This document shows positions 1 to 7,708 of a stretch of DNA of 17,725 nucleotides, in pieces. The DNA is from Thermococcales archaeon 44_46. Its GTDB lineage: Archaea > Methanobacteriota_B > Thermococci > Thermococcales > Thermococcaceae. A model generated the notes under the pieces. The model had not been told where the DNA came from. It saw only the letters and a program-made list of their open reading frames with translations, and searched no databases. Each line of letters begins with the position of its first letter. Positions within the stretch are counted from its first letter, which is position 1. The stretch lies in contig LGET01000007.1 of assembly GCA_001507935.1 (NCBI GenBank), positions 1 through 17,725 of the forward strand. Direction: 5' to 3'. The position numbers were made by a program, and so were the translations under genes.

Positions 1-753
1 GCTATTTCTCCAACGAGCGTGGAGGACAGCTTCTGGGAAACAATAAGGGCGTTTAATCTGAGTGAGAAATTAAGAATACCCGTGATTCTTCTTGCCGATG
101 GGATAATAGGACACACGAGAGAGCAGATAAGAATTCCTGATCCGGAGGAAGTTGAAATAGTCTATAGAAAGCTTCCCGCTAATGAAGAAGAGGCAAAGTA
201 TCCATTTGGAGATGTTCATGGCGACTTAATTCCTCCAATGCCCCTCTTTGGCAACGGCTACTTCACCCACGTTACAGGCTCTACGCATAAGGAAAATGGC
301 TTAAGGGATGTTTACACGCCCGAGGTCCACGATCGCCTGGTTAGAAGGCTTCACAAGAAGATAGAAGTCCACGAGAAGGAGATCCAAAAGTGGGAAGAAT
401 ACTACACCGACGATGCAGAGATTCTGCTCGTGAGCTGGGGCGTAAGTGCGAGGCCATCGCTTGGAGCGGTAATAGAGGCGAGAAAGAAGGGAATAAGAGC
501 TGGACTCATTGTCCCGAAGACCGTTCACCCGTTCCCGGGAAAGAGAATTAAGGAGCTCTCTAAGAAAGCTCACACGATTCTTGTGCCCGAGATGAACCTT
601 GGGCAGATGATACTTGAGGTGCAGCGCTTTGTAAGGGAAGAAGTTCCAGTTATTGGCGTGAACAAAATAGGGGGAGTTCCGCTAACAGTAGAAGAAATTT
701 TAAAGGAAATAGAAAGCTCAGCCGAGCGTTCTCGTCACCGTTCGGCGGATTAG
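1..753 (+). CDS. korA: 2-oxoacid:ferredoxin oxidoreductase alpha subunit, first copy (5' partial)
   Basis: The reading frame is open from base 1, so the gene starts left of the window; about 250 C-terminal residues are seen. It is the C-terminal half of an OFOR alpha subunit: the end of the pyrimidine-type domain (ETIRAFNLSEKLRIPVILL), the segment KLPANEEEAKYPFGD and the last domain with PEMNLGQM. All three recur almost identically in the complete second alpha subunit at 2169-3326, which makes the family call firm. OFORs oxidatively decarboxylate 2-oxoacids to acyl-CoA and reduce ferredoxin in the cytoplasm. The substrate-binding YPITP region is outside the window, so specificity cannot be judged. 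The last ten or so residues (AERSRHRSAD) have no equivalent in the second copy and are encoded by DNA that is also the complement of the candidate guide RNA. A gap of 53 bases precedes the beta gene. Confidence 0.93.
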   Translation, partial: AISPTSVEDSFWETIRAFNLSEKLRIPVILLADGIIGHTREQIRIPDPEEVEIVYRKLPANEEEAKYPFGDVHGDLIPPMPLFGNGYFTHVTGSTHKENGLRDVYTPEVHDRLVRRLHKKIEVHEKEIQKWEEYYTDDAEILLVSWGVSARPSLGAVIEARKKGIRAGLIVPKTVHPFPGKRIKELSKKAHTILVPEMNLGQMILEVQRFVREEVPVIGVNKIGGVPLTVEEILKEIESSAERSRHRSAD

Positions 754-768
754 ATATTCATCATCACT
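716..768 (-). ncRNA. Candidate C/D box guide sRNA antisense to the korA 3' end
   Basis: Read on the minus strand, all elements of an archaeal C/D box sRNA occur in order: C box ATGATGA (764-758), a 12-nt guide ATATCTAATCCG (757-746), a D'-like box CCGA (745-742), a 3-nt spacer, a C' box GTGACGA (738-732), a 10-nt guide GAACGCTCGG (731-722) and a D box CTGA (721-718). Ten bases of the first guide (TATCTAATCC) are perfectly complementary to GGATTAGATA, the universally conserved 16S rRNA segment near E. coli 785-794. The N+5 rule then predicts 2'-O-methylation at U788. A minus-strand TATA box (TTTAAATA, 795-788) is centred about 24 bases upstream of base 767, right for a start at the C box. No target is recognised for the second guide. 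The D' box is one base off consensus and no long terminal stem is seen. The family architecture is established knowledge; expression is inference. Confidence 0.72.
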
Positions 769-785
769 GAATAAAGTTGGTGTTT

Positions 786-797
786 GGATATTTAAAG
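786..797 (-). promoter_or_regulatory. TATA box probably driving the antisense C/D sRNA
   Basis: The minus strand reads CCTTTAAATATC here. Its centre lies about 24 bases from the C box at 764-767, the normal archaeal TATA-to-start distance. On the plus strand the same box would start transcription near 815, inside korB and past its start codon, so it makes more sense for the minus strand. Confidence 0.5.
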
Positions 798-806
798 GTG
801 ATGTGT

Positions 807-1670
807 ATGTCAAAACCAATTCACACGAAGTATGAGATGATTAAGTACCTCCGAAAGGAGGCTCTCCCTACTGCCCTGTGTCCCGGATGTGGTGGTGGGA
901 CTGTATTGAACGCCTTTGCGAATGCAGTGGATCAGTTAAAAATTGACCCCCGTGACTTAGTTGTCGTGAGCGGAATAGGGTGCTCGGCATGGATAGCCTC
1001 GCCGTACTTTCTTGCTGACACATTACACACAACACACGGAAGAGCAATAGCATTTGCAACGGGTGTTAAGGTGGGTTTGCCGGACAAAAAGGTTGTTGTT
1101 ATAAGCGGTGACGGGGACTTGGCGGGAATTGGAGGGAATCATCTCCTCCATGCAGCGAGGAGAAACATTGACATAACTGTGATTCTGGTCAATAACTTTA
1201 TATATGGGATGACCGGCGGCCAGGTGGCACCAACGACTCCCTTCGGGGCAATTACCACCACAACGCCTTATAGGAACATTGAGCACCCGCTGAAAATAGC
1301 CGAGACTGTAGCTTCTGCTGGTGCATCGTATGTGGCGAGGTGGACTACTTTTCACGTTTATCAGCTGATAGAGAGCATAAAGAAAGCGTTAGCTACTAAG
1401 GGATTCTCGCTTGTTGAGGTAGTTTCCCAGTGTCCCGTGCAGTTTGGAAGGAGGAACAAGATGAAGACTCCAGCAGAGATGCTTCGCTGGTTTTCAAGGA
1501 ATGCTGTCCCAATAAGCAAGGCAAAGAGTATGTCCCCTGAAGAGCTTGAGGGCAAAATTATCATCGGGGAATTTGTGAGTAAAGAAAAGCCTGAGTTTAC
1601 AGAGGAGCTTAACAGGCTTATCGATGAGGTTGCTCAATACTACGGGCTGGGTGGTGAAGATGCAGATTAG
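807..1670 (+). CDS. korB: 2-oxoacid:ferredoxin oxidoreductase beta subunit, first copy
   Basis: This is the thiamine-pyrophosphate and [4Fe-4S]-binding subunit of an OFOR (287 residues, typical for archaeal beta subunits). Cluster ligands of the family are all present: C25 and C28 in CPGC, C59 in GIGC and C209 in SQC. The TPP/Mg2+ motif starts with GDGD at residues 101-104 and runs on to GGNHLLHAARRN and VNN. I place the start at ATG 807 because GGTGAT (797-802) sits four bases before it; the open frame runs further upstream but without a ribosome-binding site. Compared with the second copy, the loop after GIGC reads SAWIASPYF instead of SRVPGYVNF, close to where the TPP site and substrate meet. 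It overlaps the gamma gene by 11 bases, so translation is probably coupled. The kor symbol marks family membership; the 2-oxoacid used is not determined. Confidence 0.94.
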   Translation: MSKPIHTKYEMIKYLRKEALPTALCPGCGGGTVLNAFANAVDQLKIDPRDLVVVSGIGCSAWIASPYFLADTLHTTHGRAIAFATGVKVGLPDKKVVVISGDGDLAGIGGNHLLHAARRNIDITVILVNNFIYGMTGGQVAPTTPFGAITTTTPYRNIEHPLKIAETVASAGASYVARWTTFHVYQLIESIKKALATKGFSLVEVVSQCPVQFGRRNKMKTPAEMLRWFSRNAVPISKAKSMSPEELEGKIIIGEFVSKEKPEFTEELNRLIDEVAQYYGLGGEDAD

Positions 1671-2172
1671 GATTGCGGGTATTGGAGGACAGGGGGTCAT
1701 TCTCGCGGGGATAATCCTTGGAGAAGCAGCTGCTATAGAAGGGCTCAACGTTGTTCAGACTCAAGATTATGGCTCTCAGAGCAGAGGAGGACATTCTATA
1801 GCTGACCTCATAATCTCAAAGGAACCAATCTACGATTTAATGGTCACAAAGGCTGATGTTCTTGTTGCTCTCGCCCAGCTTGGCTATGACTCCACAAAGG
1901 ACTCTCTTCGCAAGGATGGGATTTTGATAATTGACACCGACCTTGTGAAGCCTGATAGGGAGTATGTAGGCGCACCTTTCACAAGACTTGCTGAGGAAAA
2001 AACTGGCTTGGCTTTAACTGTTAACATGGTTGCGCTTGGTTATCTGGTTGCGAAAACAAATGTCGTAAAGAAAGAAAGTGTTGAAATGGCCATAAAGAGA
2101 AGAGCCCCCAAGGGGACGGAGGAAATAAACCTAAAGGCTTTTAGAATAGGTTATGAGGAGGGATTGAAATGA
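1660..2172 (+). CDS. korG: 2-oxoacid:ferredoxin oxidoreductase gamma subunit, first copy
   Basis: The gamma subunit of an OFOR (170 residues), which completes the active site with the alpha subunit. The N-terminal glycine motif GIGGQGV (residues 7-13) and the C-terminal PKGTEEINLKAF are family hallmarks. The start ATG 1660 is preceded by GGTGGTGA and lies inside the end of the beta gene. The region after VQTQ reads DYGSQSRGGHSIADLII, whereas the second copy has AYGPESRGGASRAEVVI. The second form is the common one in 2-oxoglutarate-type enzymes as I remember them. This strongly suggests the two enzymes act on different substrates. The stop codon overlaps the next start (ATGA at 2169-2172). Confidence 0.93.
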   Translation: MQIRIAGIGGQGVILAGIILGEAAAIEGLNVVQTQDYGSQSRGGHSIADLIISKEPIYDLMVTKADVLVALAQLGYDSTKDSLRKDGILIIDTDLVKPDREYVGAPFTRLAEEKTGLALTVNMVALGYLVAKTNVVKKESVEMAIKRRAPKGTEEINLKAFRIGYEEGLK

Positions 2173-3326
2173 GATATCCATTTCCTGTAGGTGATGCAGA
2201 TTTTATTCAAGGCGATGAAGCCATAGCAAGGGCTGCCATCTTAGCCGGGTGCAGGTTTTATGCCGGCTACCCAATAACGCCCGCAAGCGAAATTTTTGAA
2301 GCAATGTCCCTTTACATGCCCCTTGTTGATGGGGTAAGCATTCAGATGGAGGACGAGATAGGGAGCATAGCCGCTGTAATAGGTGCCTCTTGGGCCGGTG
2401 CCAAGGCTATGACCGCAACTTCCGGCCCGGGCTTCAGCTTGATGATGGAGAACCTTGGCTATGCCATAATGACAGAGACCCCCTTGGTTTTGGTAAACGT
2501 CCAGAGGAGTGGCCCCTCAACAGGTCAGCCCACTTTGGCAGCTCAAGGCGATTTAATGCAGGCTATATGGGGGACTCATGGAGATCACAGCTTGATAGTT
2601 CTAACACCAGCAACGGTTCAAGAGGCCTTCGACATGACGATAAGGGCATTCAACCTTGCAGAAAAATACAGGACTCCCGTTATATTGCTGACGGATGCAG
2701 AAGTGGGACACATGAGGGAAAGAGTCTACGCTCCACATCCAGATGAGCTTGAGCTAGTTTACAGAAAGCTCCCCGCTAATGAGGAGGAGGCAAAGTATCC
2801 ATTTGGCGACATTCATGGGGACTTAGTTCCCCCAATGCCAATCTTCGGGAAGGGGTATAGGACGTATGTTACGGGATTGACGCATGACGAAAGAGGAAGG
2901 CCGAAGACAGTTGATGCAGAGATCCATGAAAGGCTCGTAAAGCGCATAGTTGGTAAGATAGAGAACAATAAGAAGGACATCATTGATTATGAAACCTACG
3001 GGCTGGAGGATGCCGATATTGCAATTGTGAGCTTTGGAATTGTTGCGAGGTCCGCTATGAGGGCTGTTAAGGAGCTCCGCAAGGAGGGCATAAACGCTGG
3101 ATTACTCAAGCTCAACGTGCTCTGGCCATTCGACTTTGAGCTCATAGAGAAGATTGCTGAGAACGTAGAAAGGATTTACGTGGCTGAAATGAACCTTGGT
3201 CAGCTTTATCATATGGTCAAAGAAGGGGCCAATGGAAAGGCAAAGGTCGAGCTCATAAGCAGGATAGGTGGCGAAGTTCACACTCCCGGAGAGATAGTGG
3301 AGAGAATTAAGAGGGATTTGAGGTGA
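2169..3326 (+). CDS. korA: 2-oxoacid:ferredoxin oxidoreductase alpha subunit, second copy
   Basis: A complete 385-residue alpha subunit. The N-terminal pyrimidine-type domain carries GDEAIARAAILAGCRF and the conserved YPITP (residues 34-38), which in this family contacts the substrate carboxylate. It is followed by the TSGPGFSLMMENLGYA segment, then the C-terminal domain with AEMNLGQL. It pairs with the beta and gamma subunits that follow to make a ferredoxin-reducing 2-oxoacid decarboxylating complex in the cytoplasm. The start codon overlaps the preceding gamma stop in an ATGA, which ties this set to the first set in one transcript. The acid used cannot be read with certainty; 2-oxoglutarate or a related keto acid is the usual choice for this subtype. 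No delta (ferredoxin-like) subunit lies next to it, so the complex either lacks one or shares one encoded left of the window. Confidence 0.95.
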   Translation: MRYPFPVGDADFIQGDEAIARAAILAGCRFYAGYPITPASEIFEAMSLYMPLVDGVSIQMEDEIGSIAAVIGASWAGAKAMTATSGPGFSLMMENLGYAIMTETPLVLVNVQRSGPSTGQPTLAAQGDLMQAIWGTHGDHSLIVLTPATVQEAFDMTIRAFNLAEKYRTPVILLTDAEVGHMRERVYAPHPDELELVYRKLPANEEEAKYPFGDIHGDLVPPMPIFGKGYRTYVTGLTHDERGRPKTVDAEIHERLVKRIVGKIENNKKDIIDYETYGLEDADIAIVSFGIVARSAMRAVKELRKEGINAGLLKLNVLWPFDFELIEKIAENVERIYVAEMNLGQLYHMVKEGANGKAKVELISRIGGEVHTPGEIVERIKRDLR

Positions 3327-3331
3327 GGAGA

Positions 3332-4177
3332 ATGTATCTAAAGCCCAGCTATGAGATTAGGGACAAATACCTTAGAAAAGACATGCTTCCCACGATATTC
3401 TGCCCCGGATGTGGTATTGGGGCTGTTTTGCAGTACACCCTTAGGGCCATTGATGATCTCGGCCTAAACCAGGACGAAATAGTGTGGGTAAGCGGTATAG
3501 GCTGTTCCTCCAGAGTTCCCGGCTATGTGAACTTTGATGGTCTCCACACGACCCATGGAAGGGCATTGGCTTTTGCTACCGGCATTAAAATGGCAAATCC
3601 AGACCTCAAAGTAATAGCATTTATGGGCGACGGTGATGCCGCAGCCATAGGTGGAAATCACTTGATTCACGCCATAAGAAGGAACCTAGATGTTACCGTT
3701 ATTCTCGTCAACAACTTTACCTACGGAATGACGGGAGGGCAGGTGGCACCAACGACTCCAAAGGGTCTTAGGGGAACAACCGCCCCATACGGGAGCTTTG
3801 AGAATCCATTCGACATTGCTGAGCTGGCGGTTGCTGCGGGAGCGAACTACGTTGCAAGATGGAGCGTTTTCAACTACCTTCAAGGCATAAACAGCATAAA
3901 GAAGGCCCTGCAGAAGAGGGGCTTCACCTTGGTGGAGTTCCTATCCCCATGTCCAATAAGCTTTGGAAGAAGAAATAAGCTCAAAACAGCCCCGGAGCTC
4001 ATAAAGTGGTATCAGAAGATAACTGTCCCCATAAGCAAAGCAAAGGACATGCCTCCTGAGGAGCTCGAGGGCAAAGTCGTCATCGGAGAATTCGTGGACA
4101 GGGACAGACCGAGCTTGGTAGAGGAATACGAAGCCTACAAGAGGAGAGCAAAGAAAATAATGGGGTGGGAAGAATGA
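3332..4177 (+). CDS. korB: 2-oxoacid:ferredoxin oxidoreductase beta subunit, second copy
   Basis: The TPP-binding subunit of the second OFOR, 281 residues. Cluster cysteines are C24 and C27 (CPGC), C58 (GIGC) and C207 (SPC). The TPP motif GDGD is at residues 99-102, followed by GGNHLIHAIRRN and VNN. GIGCSSR and GLHTTHGRA follow the usual pattern of 2-oxoglutarate-type enzymes. ATG 3332 is chosen because AGGTGAGG (3321-3328) lies just upstream; a GTG nine bases earlier overlaps that ribosome-binding site. The preceding alpha gene ends 5 bases before, and the gamma start overlaps the stop. The long region YGMTGGQVAPTTP is shared with the first beta subunit, in line with an old duplication of the whole set. 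Confidence 0.95.
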   Translation: MYLKPSYEIRDKYLRKDMLPTIFCPGCGIGAVLQYTLRAIDDLGLNQDEIVWVSGIGCSSRVPGYVNFDGLHTTHGRALAFATGIKMANPDLKVIAFMGDGDAAAIGGNHLIHAIRRNLDVTVILVNNFTYGMTGGQVAPTTPKGLRGTTAPYGSFENPFDIAELAVAAGANYVARWSVFNYLQGINSIKKALQKRGFTLVEFLSPCPISFGRRNKLKTAPELIKWYQKITVPISKAKDMPPEELEGKVVIGEFVDRDRPSLVEEYEAYKRRAKKIMGWEE

Positions 4178-4734
4178 GGAAAGAAGTCCTTATAGGCGGC
4201 TTTGGAGGACAGGGAGTTATACTGGCCAGCGTCATCCTTGGAAGAGCGGCGGCAGTTTATGAGGGCCTTTACGCAGTTCAAACACAGGCTTATGGGCCGG
4301 AATCAAGAGGAGGTGCTAGCAGAGCTGAAGTTGTAATAAGTGACGAGCCAATAGACTATCCCAAAGCACTGGCTCCGGATTATGCAGTTTTGCTTTCCCA
4401 GCAGGCTTATGAGAAGTACTTACCGCTCGTAAAGAAAGGAGGGATTGTAATACTCGAGAAGGAATTAGTCCCCAACAGAAACGAAGAGCTCGAGAAAAAC
4501 TTCAAGGTTTTCGCAATTCCTCTAACTAAGGTAGCGGAAGAGACGACTGGCTTGAGCTTAACAATGAACATTTTAACCCTTGGAGTTCTCGTCAAGCTTA
4601 CTTCTGTTGTGAGCGAGGAATCCATAGAAAAAGCCGTCCTCGATTCAGTGCCAAAAGGAACCGAAAACATAAACCTAAAAGCCCTCAGAAAGGGGTTTGA
4701 GCTTGGTGAAAAAGCCAAAAACGGGGAACTTTAA
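4174..4734 (+). CDS. korG: 2-oxoacid:ferredoxin oxidoreductase gamma subunit, second copy
   Basis: The gamma subunit of the second OFOR, 186 residues. GGFGGQG lies at residues 8-14, followed by AYGPESRGGASRAEVVI and, near the end, PKGTENINLKAL. ATG 4174 overlaps the beta stop in an ATGA and has GGTGGGA upstream, so it is preferred over the in-frame GTG at 4165. It is the last gene of the plus-strand operon; a T-rich tract follows the stop. Its signature after VQTQ differs from that of the first gamma copy. Confidence 0.94.
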   Translation: MRKEVLIGGFGGQGVILASVILGRAAAVYEGLYAVQTQAYGPESRGGASRAEVVISDEPIDYPKALAPDYAVLLSQQAYEKYLPLVKKGGIVILEKELVPNRNEELEKNFKVFAIPLTKVAEETTGLSLTMNILTLGVLVKLTSVVSEESIEKAVLDSVPKGTENINLKALRKGFELGEKAKNGEL

Positions 4735-4740
4735 CCCCTT

Positions 4741-4748
4741 TATTTTTT
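4741..4748 (+). terminator. T-tract terminator of the OFOR operon
   Basis: TATTTTTT follows the gamma stop by 6 bases, in a 43-bp gap between convergent genes. Archaeal termination at T-tracts is established. Support here is position and composition only. Confidence 0.45.
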
Positions 4749-4754
4749 GTCGTG

Positions 4755-4777
4755 CCCAAAAATAAATTGAAATAAAG
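4755..4777 (-). terminator. T-rich terminator of the NfnSL operon
   Basis: Minus-strand reading gives CTTTATTTCAATTTATTTTT directly after the large-subunit stop. It suits a factor-independent archaeal terminator and lies back to back with the plus-strand tract. Confidence 0.45.
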
Positions 4778-6214
<1,437 letters not shown>

Positions 6215-6234
6215 TTAAATCACCCCCTTCTCCC

Positions 6235-7068
6235 TCAATTTAGCAAGGTATCTTTCTCTCGCAAGTTTTCCTGCTCCGCAAAGCGGGCGTTCCTCTTTAT
6301 GGCGTCGTCCCAGTCTATCTTGTGTGCGTCCATCATTGGCCCGTCCCTGCATGCGAACTTTATCTCCCCATCGTAGAGAACCCTGCAAGAGCCGCACATG
6401 CCTGTCCCGTCGACCATTATCTGTCTCACCGTAACGATGGTTGGAATTCCGTAAGGTCTGGTTAGTTCGGCGAGCTTCTTGAGGGAGCCGAGCTTTCCGC
6501 CGGCGAAAACAATATCGACTTTATCCTGCTCAATGAGTTCCTTTAGAATGTCCAGATAGTGGCCTTTTCTCCCAACACTGCCGTCTTCTGTTGTAATGTA
6601 AAATTCATCGGCAACTGGCTTTGCGAGGTACTCCTCCGGATACGTGTTGGCCTTGTTCTCAAAGCTGTGGATGGCTATAGTGTAGTTGCCCGCTTCCTTC
6701 ATGGCCTTGAGTGTAGCATAAGCTTCTGCCTGAGCACATACCGCATCAGCTGCAAAAACCACGTTTCCATAGTGCTTAACTTCAATTGGCTTTCCAAGAG
6801 GTCCGGCTATGCTTAGAATTTCATCTCCAACTTTCTTCTCATACCAGAGCTTGAAAGTTGTCACTCCATGTCTTCTAATGAACATGCCTATTCTCCCATT
6901 TTCTCTGTCGGCATAATAGACTGACATTGGAACTCTTTCTCCTTTTTCGTCGACTATTAAAACGACAAACTGCCCAACTTTCCAAGATTTCGCTATATGG
7001 GGGGCTTCAACCTCCATAAAAAAGTCAATTGCACTCAGGTTCTCTTTTTTTGTTATCTTATACCCCAT
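6235..7068 (-). CDS. NfnS-type small subunit with degenerate NAD site (NfnII/Xfn-like)
   Basis: A 277-residue member of the ferredoxin-NADP reductase/dihydroorotate dehydrogenase electron-transfer family. The FAD-binding RVPMS lies at residues 46-50. The [2Fe-2S] site near the C-terminus has D220, C225, C228 and C240 (MVDGTGMCGSC, ACRDG), the Asp+Cys3 set known for NfnS. In place of the usual GGGxGxAP nucleotide-binding loop it has AADAVCAQAEAY (about residues 106-117), and the later loop reads FAGGKLGSL (188-196). An NADH-binding enzyme would be expected to keep the glycines, so I infer the NfnII/Xfn type. The Pyrococcus NfnII is reported not to catalyse the NADH-linked bifurcation of NfnI and to have an unknown third substrate. 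The start ATG 7068 is preceded by AGGTGGTG. The first gene of the operon, it lies under a promoter rich in SurR-like elements. Confidence 0.9.
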   Translation of the reverse strand: MGYKITKKENLSAIDFFMEVEAPHIAKSWKVGQFVVLIVDEKGERVPMSVYYADRENGRIGMFIRRHGVTTFKLWYEKKVGDEILSIAGPLGKPIEVKHYGNVVFAADAVCAQAEAYATLKAMKEAGNYTIAIHSFENKANTYPEEYLAKPVADEFYITTEDGSVGRKGHYLDILKELIEQDKVDIVFAGGKLGSLKKLAELTRPYGIPTIVTVRQIMVDGTGMCGSCRVLYDGEIKFACRDGPMMDAHKIDWDDAIKRNARFAEQENLREKDTLLN

Positions 7069-7080
7069 AATGCACCACCT

Positions 7081-7104
7081 TGTACATATGCTTTGGTTTG
7101 TACA
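7081..7104 (-). promoter_or_regulatory. Paired TGTACA elements around the nfnS start region
   Basis: TTGTACAT occurs twice (7080-7087 and 7098-7105), exactly 18 bp apart. TGTACA is itself palindromic. The copies cover the expected transcription start and the downstream edge of a TATA-like box, a place suited to a repressor. I know no regulator with this site. Confidence 0.3.
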
Positions 7105-7111
7105 TTATAGT
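7103..7111 (-). promoter_or_regulatory. TATA box candidate for the nfnSL operon
   Basis: The minus strand reads ACTATAATG, giving a start near 7082 and a leader of about 14 nt, typical of these organisms. A competing box, TATAAA at 7130-7125, lies inside the second GTTn3AAC element and would give a leader of about 35 nt. Confidence 0.45.
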
Positions 7112-7158
7112 TGGCAACTTCTGGTTTATAACTATTTTTTAAACCGAAGGTTAATAAC
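7110..7158. promoter_or_regulatory. Triple GTTn3AAC array, candidate SurR-binding region
   Basis: Three exact copies of GTTn3AAC are present: GTTGGCAAC (7110-7118), GTTTATAAC (7124-7132) and GTTAATAAC (7150-7158). The first two are separated by exactly 5 bases and so match the extended SurR consensus GTTn3AACn5GTT described in Pyrococcus. They sit in the 154-bp divergent gap between nfnS and the DUF192 gene, just upstream of the favoured nfnS TATA box. SurR is a redox-sensitive regulator of the primary sulfur response. Binding here is inference. Confidence 0.65.
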
Positions 7159-7190
7159 TGAAAAAATTTTCAACTGAAATTGTCGCAAGC

Positions 7191-7199
7191 CTTATTTAG
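7191..7199 (+). promoter_or_regulatory. TATA box candidate for the DUF192 gene
   Basis: CTTATTTAG is centred about 28 bases before ATG 7223. This predicts a transcript starting at or within a few bases of the start codon, in keeping with the weak ribosome-binding site there. Confidence 0.4.
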
Positions 7200-7222
7200 A
7201 AGGGGACTTACTCTCATTTGAT

Positions 7223-7699
7223 ATGTTGATAAACAAAACAAAGGGCAAGACCTGGAATGGAAAAGTTAGAGTTGCGGATACGTTTTTTAGAAGATTTAAG
7301 GGGTTAATGTTAAAACCGGTCATAGATTATGCTCTTGTGTTCATTTTGCCGGCTGAGACAAGGATAAATGCCTCAATCCACATGTTTTTCATGCTCCAGA
7401 GCATAGATGTCATCTTCTTGAACTCTTCAAAGGAGGTTGTTGACTTAAAAAGGGCTCGCCCGTGGAGGGTTTACGTGCCGAGAGAAAGCGCTAAGTACAT
7501 AATTGAGGCTCCGGTGGGAGTTATCGAGTATTTAAACGCTGAAATTGGAGACGAGATTGACTGGAAAGTTGAGGAAGAAAGAAAAGCAGCTCCCTCGCCT
7601 GCAGGAGCACTAAACAGATTGGGCATAAAGAGCTCAAACAGCACAATAAGCCTTGCAGAGCCCAAACCAAAACTCAAGGAAAGTTTTGAGAAAAGCTAA
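7223..7699 (+). CDS. DUF192 (UPF0127) family protein
   Basis: A 158-residue protein. Residues 1 to about 115 match the DUF192 fold as I know it: RFKGLMLKP near the start, then [15 protein letters not shown], then the [16 protein letters not shown] end motif. The last 40 residues ([19 protein letters not shown] onward) are a polar Pro/Ser/Lys-rich tail without recognised domain. The biochemical role of DUF192 is not established. No signal peptide is seen, though bacterial members often have one. ATG 7223 lacks a clear Shine-Dalgarno sequence, and a TATA-like box about 28 bases upstream suggests a nearly leaderless mRNA. It converges on the Trm5b gene with only 2 bp between stop codons. Confidence 0.85.
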   Translation: MLINKTKGKTWNGKVRVADTFFRRFKGLMLKPVIDYALVFILPAETRINASIHMFFMLQSIDVIFLNSSKEVVDLKRARPWRVYVPRESAKYIIEAPVGVIEYLNAEIGDEIDWKVEEERKAAPSPAGALNRLGIKSSNSTISLAEPKPKLKESFEKS

Positions 7700-7708
7700 T
7701 CTCAAAAC
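7683..7708. repeat. Perfect 9-bp inverted repeat between convergent genes
   Basis: GTTTTGAGA (7683-7691) and TCTCAAAAC (7700-7708) form a perfect stem with an 8-base loop that holds the DUF192 stop codon. The Trm5b stop lies in the right arm. It may act as a two-way 3'-end hairpin, although archaeal termination normally relies on T-tracts. Confidence 0.6.

Noticed and set aside
1624..1659. Longer start for the first gamma subunit
   Set aside because: The extra 12 codons lie deep in the beta gene, lack a ribosome-binding site and precede the conserved first strand; ATG 1660 has GGTGGTGA.
6215..6397. Small minus-strand frame in front of nfnL
   Set aside because: It lies inside the nfnS gene in another frame and its start has no support of its own.
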